41,237 bases of DNA from CAZNQW01 sp964575225 (GTDB lineage: Bacteria; Chloroflexota; Anaerolineae; JAAYZQ01): contig CAZNQW010000007.1 in the NCBI GenBank assembly GCA_964575225.1, positions 1-41,237 of the forward strand, written 5' to 3'. Every line of letters begins with the position of its first letter. Positions within the stretch are counted from its first letter, which is position 1. This document shows positions 36,435 through 41,237 of the stretch, in pieces. The notes below the pieces were generated by a model. It saw nothing but the letters and a program-made list of their open reading frames with translations, did no database searches and had not been told where the DNA came from. The translations under genes and the position numbers were made by a program.

Positions 36435-37721
36435 TCAGTCGATGTCCAACCCATCGGCTGCCAGGTGGCAGGTATCATTCAGGCATAGGGTGCGCCACTC
36501 GCCATCCCGTTGCTGAAACCGGTTCACAGCGGCGGGTTCCTGGCCCACGCGCCAGATGCGATCCAGATCGAGGCCCAAGAGTGTGCAGGCCAGTACCTTA
36601 TTAACAATCTGATGGCCCACAAGGACGACGGTCTGGCGCGGATGGCGCGCCGCCAGCTCCTGGAGCAAGTCGAGCAGACGCCGCTGCACATCCGCCAGCC
36701 CCTCGCCTTCTGGAAAATGGACGTTGCCCGGGGCGCTGCGCCAGGCCCGGTGCAGATCGGGGTATTCGACCGCAGCCTGAGCGTGGGTCAGGCCCTGAAA
36801 GGCGCCATAGTCGATGTCCAGCAAACCTTCGTGAGGCTGCACGGCCAAACCCCGCGCCTGGGCCAGGGGCGCGATGGTCTGGCGAGTGCGCAGCAGAGGA
36901 CTGGCATAGATCGCATCGATGGCCTCACCCTCGAGCTTTTGGGCCACGGCGTCGGCTTGAGCGAGGCCCACCGCGTCCAAGGGCAGGTCGGTGCGGCCCC
37001 GGAACCGTTCTTCGCCGGCGCTCGCATTCCAGGCCGTCTGGCCGTGACGGCCCAAGATCAAGCGCGTGCCCAAGCGGTCCGGTGAAAGCGGGGGCGGGCT
37101 CAAGTGGCAGGTATCGTTGAGCCTTTCCAGGAAAAAGGTATCTGAAGCGGGATCGTAGTCAAAACAGCTCAGGTTACACAGATCCTGGACAAACAGCCAC
37201 CAGGAGCGATTGGGCAGGTCGGCCATGGCGCAGATCAAGGCGCGGGTGACCACCTGGTGACTGACGATTACCACCGAATCGCCATCAGCATGACGCTCGA
37301 GGATCTCTTTCAGGGCCGCAAAGGCGCGCCGGACAAGATCCCGGAGGTTCTCGCCATCGGGCACCGGCACGTCAAAGGGATCCTCATTCCAGCGCCGGTA
37401 CAGGTCGGGCCAGCGCCGAGCGACCTCCTGGTGCGTCAGCCCGGCCCACTGACCGTAGCTCATGCTGCTCAGGTCGGGTACGAGCTGGGGCGTGAGGTGG
37501 CGGGGCTGGGCCAGAATCTCGGCCATCCGAGCGGCGCGCTGCAAAGGACTGGAATAGACGGCCGTCACCGGCCAGTGGGCCAGCCGCTGGGCCGTGATCC
37601 GGGCTTGCGCCAACCCCTGTTCGGTCAGCGGGACGTCCATCGTCCCGCGAAAACGCTGGGTCTGGAGGTCGGGGTCGTTCCAAGCGGTACGACTGTGGCG
37701 GACGAGAATCACTCGCTTCAT
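36435..37721 (-). CDS. Tandem histidine phosphatase (two-domain)
   Basis: Protein of 428 residues made of two histidine phosphatase (phosphoglycerate-mutase-like) domains. Domain 1 (1-205) has VRHSRTAWN (H9) and SHQVVTR (H155). Domain 2 (219-428) has LGRHGQTAWN (H226) and GHQIVNK. Each domain ends in the same motif, LNDTCHL, pointing to an internal duplication. In domain 1 the usual RHG is RHS, and the region that normally carries the acid residue reads LSSMSYGQWAGLT, whereas domain 2 has LLDIDYGAFQGLT. Domain 1 may therefore be weak or inactive. The substrate is unknown. Confidence 0.85.
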   Translation of the reverse strand: MKRVILVRHSRTAWNDPDLQTQRFRGTMDVPLTEQGLAQARITAQRLAHWPVTAVYSSPLQRAARMAEILAQPRHLTPQLVPDLSSMSYGQWAGLTHQEVARRWPDLYRRWNEDPFDVPVPDGENLRDLVRRAFAALKEILERHADGDSVVIVSHQVVTRALICAMADLPNRSWWLFVQDLCNLSCFDYDPASDTFFLERLNDTCHLSPPPLSPDRLGTRLILGRHGQTAWNASAGEERFRGRTDLPLDAVGLAQADAVAQKLEGEAIDAIYASPLLRTRQTIAPLAQARGLAVQPHEGLLDIDYGAFQGLTHAQAAVEYPDLHRAWRSAPGNVHFPEGEGLADVQRRLLDLLQELAARHPRQTVVLVGHQIVNKVLACTLLGLDLDRIWRVGQEPAAVNRFQQRDGEWRTLCLNDTCHLAADGLDID

Positions 37722-37797
37722 CTTTTGGACTCCTGGCTGCGGTCACGCACGACCGACTGTGGGTTGGGCTCTTGCAGGGGCTCTCTCCCCAGGAACT

Positions 37798-37826
37798 ATT
37801 GTAAGTCGAGTGGGATCGAGTGTCAA
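37798..37826 (-). promoter_or_regulatory. Promoter for the tandem phosphatase
   Basis: On the minus strand, TTGACA (37826-37821), a 17-nt spacer and TACAAT (37803-37798). The -35 ends one base before the divergent gene's ATG at 37828. Confidence 0.8.
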
Positions 37827-37827
37827 G

Positions 37828-38316
37828 ATGCAACAGGGCGAACAACGACAGGACTGGGCAAGTTTGGTCGAACAGCAGATCCACGAAGCGCAAGAGCGGG
37901 GCGCTTTCGATCACCTGCCGGGCGCGGGTCGCCCTCTCGACCTGACGCCCAACCCCTATGCCCAAGATCAGGAAATGGCCTTCAAGATTTTAAAGGATGC
38001 GGGGTTGGCGCCCGAGTGGATCGAGTTGGGCAAGGTCATCCGCAACCGCCTGGAGCGCGCCCGGGCCACCCTGGCGCACCAACGGGACGGACGCCGAGCC
38101 CGCCTGACCGAACTCGAGGGCCGCTCGGATGGCTGGGCCAAAGCCGAAAGGCAACGGGCGCTGGTTGGATGGGAGCAAGCCGCTAAGGGATTCCGGCAGG
38201 AAATCGACCAGGTCAACCGGGTGATTGTCGAGTACAATCTCAAGGCGCCCGGCGCCCAATTTCAGCGCAGCCTGATCGATGGCGAGCGCGAGATCGCACG
38301 ATTGGAGGCCACGTGA
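37828..38316 (+). CDS. DUF1992 (DnaJ homologue C28-type) protein
   Basis: Protein of 162 residues. The ATG at 37828 opens MQQGEQRQDWASLVEQQIHEAQERGAFDHLPGAGRPLDL, the conserved DUF1992 block, followed by ILKDAGLAPEWIELGKVI. The C-terminal half is a charged helical region. Open frame upstream of 37828 lies in the opposite gene. The ribosome site is weak, and the start nearly touches the divergent -35, so transcript and translation starts are close together. Function is unknown; no J domain is present. Confidence 0.85.
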   Translation: MQQGEQRQDWASLVEQQIHEAQERGAFDHLPGAGRPLDLTPNPYAQDQEMAFKILKDAGLAPEWIELGKVIRNRLERARATLAHQRDGRRARLTELEGRSDGWAKAERQRALVGWEQAAKGFRQEIDQVNRVIVEYNLKAPGAQFQRSLIDGEREIARLEAT

Positions 38317-38379
38317 ACTCGAGCGAGCTCGCCGATGGCGCACACAAAAGCCCGGCCAAGGAGATAAGGGATATCCCCA

Positions 38380-41157
38380 ATGTTCAAGAATAGACTTGCC
38401 GCCCTTGCGGTTGCTGCCCTCGTAGTCCTGATCGTTCTGGCCCTGGTGGCGCTGGATCTGTACACCGACCTGGCCTGGTTTCAGATGATCGGGGTGACCT
38501 CTATCCTGTGGCGGCGCCTTACGACCGAATGGCTGCTGTTCCTGGGCGGCTGGCTAATCGCTACGGGCATGCTGGCCGGCAACTGGCGATTGGCCCGCCG
38601 TTTGGCAGGCGGCGGAGAGATGACCATCCCCTGGTTGCGCCCCACCGCCTCGCGGGGCCGTCCGACGGCCGAACCGACTACGCGCATTCTTGCCGGTCGG
38701 GTGGCTGAAATCTTTTTGACCGTCGGGGCGGCAGTGCTGGGCCTTTTCTTTGCCCTGACCGCCCAAAGTGGATGGCTGCTTGTGTTGCGTAGCCTGCATG
38801 CCACCCCCTTTGGTCAGACCGATCCCATTCTCAACCGCGATATTGGCTATTACGTCTTTGAACTGCCGTGGTTCGAGTTGCTGCAAGGCTGGCTTCTGTG
38901 GCTTTTCGCCCTAAGCCTGATCGGCGCCGCCCTGGTCTATGTGGGAAGCTATGCCGCCCGCCAGTTGACGGCCAAGATCCAGGTCGTCGGGGTTCGCCAA
39001 CCCTGGCTGCGCCTGTGGCCCGCCGCCGAAAGGCACCTGACAGTCCTCGGCGCTGGGGTGCTGTTGTTGGTGGCCTTGGGTTTTCAACTGGCCATCCCCC
39101 GCCTCTTGTACTCGACCTCAGGGGCGGCCTACGGCGCCGGATATATCGATGCCCACATTCGGCTGCCGGTGATGCAGATTCTGACTTGGATCACCGTTCT
39201 GGGCGCGCTGGCCCTGCTGGCCAACCTACTTCTCCGCATCCGGTGGGTGCCCCTGGGCATCGTCGGCGTCTGGCTCGTGGTGGCCTTCCTGGGCGGCTAT
39301 CTCCTTCCCCCGCTGTTGCAGCGGCTGATCGTCGAACCCAATGAGCTGGCTCGCGAAAGGGAATACATCACCCATTCCATCCATTCCACACGGGCGGCCT
39401 TTGGGCTGGACCAGATCGCCGAAGCCGACTATGATATCCCCGAGCAGTCCATCCCCCTGGATCTCGAGGCCAACCAATCCACCTTTAAAAACATCCGTCT
39501 GTGGGACTATCGCCCCTTGCTGCGAACCTTTGGGCAATTGCAGGAGATCCGGCTATACTATACCTTTTACGATGTGGACGTCGACCGCTACCGGTTGGAC
39601 GATGACTATCGTCAGGTCACCCTTTCAGGCCGCGAAATCGACCAGAACGATCTGCCCGACACCGCCCAAACCTGGGTCAACCGCCACCTGGTCTATACCC
39701 ATGGCTCGGGGGTGGTCCTCAGCCCGGTGAACGAGGTCCTGGAAGAGGGGCTGCCGAACCTGTGGGTGCGCGACATCCCCCCCCGATCCACCCATCCCGA
39801 ACTGGCCCTGACCCGCCCCGAGATCTATTACGGCGAACTGACCGACGACTATGTCATCGTCAAGACAAAAGTGCAGGAGCTGGATTATCCCTCCGGCGAC
39901 AGCAACGTGTATACGACTTTTGAAGGAACGGGCGGGATTGTGCTCGACTCTTTCGTGAAACGGTTGGCCTATGCCATTCGCTTGGGCAGCAGCCAGATCC
40001 TCCTCAGCAGCGCCATCACGCCCGAGAGCGAATTGCTGTGGCGCCGTTCTATCGACGAGCGGGTGCAGACGGTGGCCTCCTTCTTGAGGTACGACTCGGA
40101 TCCCTATCTGGTGATCGTCGATGGCCGGTTGGTGTGGCTCCTGGATGCCTACACGGCCACCAGCCGGTATCCGTACTCGGAGCCGATTCAGACCTCCCTG
40201 GGCGAAATCAACTATGTGCGCCATTCGGTCAAGATCGCCATGGATGCCTACGACGGTACCCTCCGGTTCTACCTCATCGATCCTAAAGATCCCATCGCCG
40301 CCACCTATGCTGCCATCTTTCCCGATCTGTTTCACCCTGTGGCAGAGATGGACCCGGCGCTGACCGCCCACTGGCGCTACCCGGAAGGGATGTTCCGCAT
40401 TCAGGCCGCCAAGTATCAGATCTATCACATGACCGATCCCCAGGTATTCTACAATCAGGAGGACCTGTGGAGCTGGGCCGAGGATCGGGCCACGGGCCAA
40501 CAGGCACCCATCGAGCCCTATTACGTGATCATGCGCTTGCCGGGCGAACAAGAGCCCGAGTTTGTCCTGATGATGCCCTACACCCCCTCCACAAAACAGA
40601 ATATGGTGGCCTGGATCTATGCGCGCAGCGACGGCGAGCAATATGGCCAGCTTGGCGTCTATAAATTTCCCAAGCAACGGCTGGTCTATGGGCCGATGCA
40701 GGTGGAATCGCGCATCGACCAGGATCCTGTCATCAGCCAGCAACTCGCACTCTGGAACCAGCGCGGGAGCCAGGTCATCCGCGGCAACCTGTTGATCATC
40801 CCCGTCGACCGGGCCATTCTGTACGTGGAACCGCTCTACCTGCAAGCCGAATCCAGCCAGTTACCCGAGCTGCGGCGGGTGATCGTGGCCTATGGCAGCC
40901 GCATCGCCATGACCGAGACGCTGGCAGAAGGCCTGGCCCAGGTGACGGGCAGCGCCCCGGTCACCGAGACCCCGGTCGAACCCGGCGTCCAGACGCCACC
41001 CATGGAAGGCTCGACCGGAGACCTCGCGCTCCAGGCCGATACGCTGTTTCAGGCCGCTCAGGATTGCCTCACCATCGGGGATTGGACCTGTTATGGAGAG
41101 CGGATGGAGGAATTGGAAGAGGTGCTTCAAGCCCTCGTACTTCTCACGCAAGAGTAG
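38380..41157 (+). CDS. UPF0182 family large membrane protein
   Basis: Protein of 925 residues. About seven membrane helices lie within residues 1-320 (for example LAALAVAALVVLIVLALVALDL at the start and WVPLGIVGVWLVVAFLGGYLLP at the end of this part). A large extracytoplasmic part follows, with family blocks such as IRLWDYRPLLRTFGQLQEIRLYYTFYDVDVDRY, LPNLWVRDIPP, RPEIYYGELTDDYVIVKT and VPVDRAILYVEPLYLQAE-like sequence. The C-terminal region is shorter in acidic repeats than in actinobacterial members. Function unknown. AAGGAGA lies about 15 bases before the ATG, a long spacing; a GGGATATCCC palindrome falls between them. Confidence 0.85.
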   Translation: MFKNRLAALAVAALVVLIVLALVALDLYTDLAWFQMIGVTSILWRRLTTEWLLFLGGWLIATGMLAGNWRLARRLAGGGEMTIPWLRPTASRGRPTAEPTTRILAGRVAEIFLTVGAAVLGLFFALTAQSGWLLVLRSLHATPFGQTDPILNRDIGYYVFELPWFELLQGWLLWLFALSLIGAALVYVGSYAARQLTAKIQVVGVRQPWLRLWPAAERHLTVLGAGVLLLVALGFQLAIPRLLYSTSGAAYGAGYIDAHIRLPVMQILTWITVLGALALLANLLLRIRWVPLGIVGVWLVVAFLGGYLLPPLLQRLIVEPNELAREREYITHSIHSTRAAFGLDQIAEADYDIPEQSIPLDLEANQSTFKNIRLWDYRPLLRTFGQLQEIRLYYTFYDVDVDRYRLDDDYRQVTLSGREIDQNDLPDTAQTWVNRHLVYTHGSGVVLSPVNEVLEEGLPNLWVRDIPPRSTHPELALTRPEIYYGELTDDYVIVKTKVQELDYPSGDSNVYTTFEGTGGIVLDSFVKRLAYAIRLGSSQILLSSAITPESELLWRRSIDERVQTVASFLRYDSDPYLVIVDGRLVWLLDAYTATSRYPYSEPIQTSLGEINYVRHSVKIAMDAYDGTLRFYLIDPKDPIAATYAAIFPDLFHPVAEMDPALTAHWRYPEGMFRIQAAKYQIYHMTDPQVFYNQEDLWSWAEDRATGQQAPIEPYYVIMRLPGEQEPEFVLMMPYTPSTKQNMVAWIYARSDGEQYGQLGVYKFPKQRLVYGPMQVESRIDQDPVISQQLALWNQRGSQVIRGNLLIIPVDRAILYVEPLYLQAESSQLPELRRVIVAYGSRIAMTETLAEGLAQVTGSAPVTETPVEPGVQTPPMEGSTGDLALQADTLFQAAQDCLTIGDWTCYGERMEELEEVLQALVLLTQE

Positions 41158-41167
41158 CCGTGTACAG

Positions 41168-41196
41168 ACCGCATATCTAGAGGAAAGACATGCGGT
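41168..41196. repeat. Inverted repeat near the window end
   Basis: ACCGCAT (41168-41174) and ATGCGGT (41190-41196) with a 15-base centre, 10 bp after the UPF0182 stop. No T-run follows. It could be a weak terminator or a protein-binding site. The last 40 bases show no gene. Confidence 0.35.
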
Positions 41197-41237
41197 AAGA
41201 AGTCAAGTAGCACTTTGACATTGGAATAGGCATAGGT

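Noticed and set aside
39625..40845. 406-codon minus-strand frame within the UPF0182 gene
   Set aside because: The UPF0182 frame is conserved along its length; this is a shadow.
41215..41220. TTGACA at the window end as a promoter -35
   Set aside because: A -10 at 17 nt would begin one base past the end, so it cannot be confirmed.

Overview
The window looks like one end of a metagenome-assembled contig from a GC-rich bacterium, most likely Chloroflexota (Anaerolineae or a relative). The phylum call is inference. It rests on the mix of protein types (NBR1-type Ig domain protein, MurF-Alr fusion, UPF0182, DUF92, stand-alone pyruvate-kinase C-terminal domain protein, LysM plus lamin-tail protein) and on rpoB standing apart from rpoC. 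The first 48 bases are not genomic: bases 14-48 match an Illumina sequencing adapter, so the first gene has lost its start codon.

Layout. 49-1266: SbcD-type nuclease. 1347-3032: membrane-anchored Ig/FnIII protein. 3285-4295: flippase-like membrane protein. 4303-5292 (minus): an unknown domain fused to a MoaD/ThiS-type ubiquitin-like domain ending in Gly-Gly. 5382-8832: small membrane protein, selA, murJ. 8920-12801 (minus): rpoB with its own promoter and terminator. 13220-14541: radC and two small genes. 14803-18635: pseudokinase coupled to a murF-alr fusion. 18842-21278 (minus): def, HEAT-like protein, tatA. 21703-24717: uvrA. 24758-25369 (minus): pcm. 25603-26721: site-2 protease. 26877-27458 (minus): PK-C-like protein. 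27547-27699: MITE-like element. 27889-31378: class V aminotransferase, serA, DUF1015 (serine biosynthesis cluster). 31525-32854: surE, nitroreductase. 33842 and upstream to 32910: ilvE, followed to 36412 by a PH-like membrane protein, DUF92 and a LysM/LTD protein. 36435-37721 (minus): tandem histidine phosphatase. 37828-38316: DUF1992. 38380-41157: UPF0182.

Most of the content is housekeeping: cell wall (murJ, murF-alr), transcription (rpoB), repair (sbcD, radC, uvrA, pcm), protein maturation and export (def, tatA, S2P), and amino acids (serine cluster, ilvE). Promoters are unusually legible: many are TTGNNN, exactly 17 nt, then TATAAT or TACAAT. The least explained items are the ubiquitin-like fusion with a leaderless promoter, the pseudokinase-MurF/Alr coupling, the MITE-like element, the operator before the site-2 protease, and DUF1015 in the serine cluster. 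There are no tRNA or rRNA genes, CRISPR arrays or phage genes that I can see.
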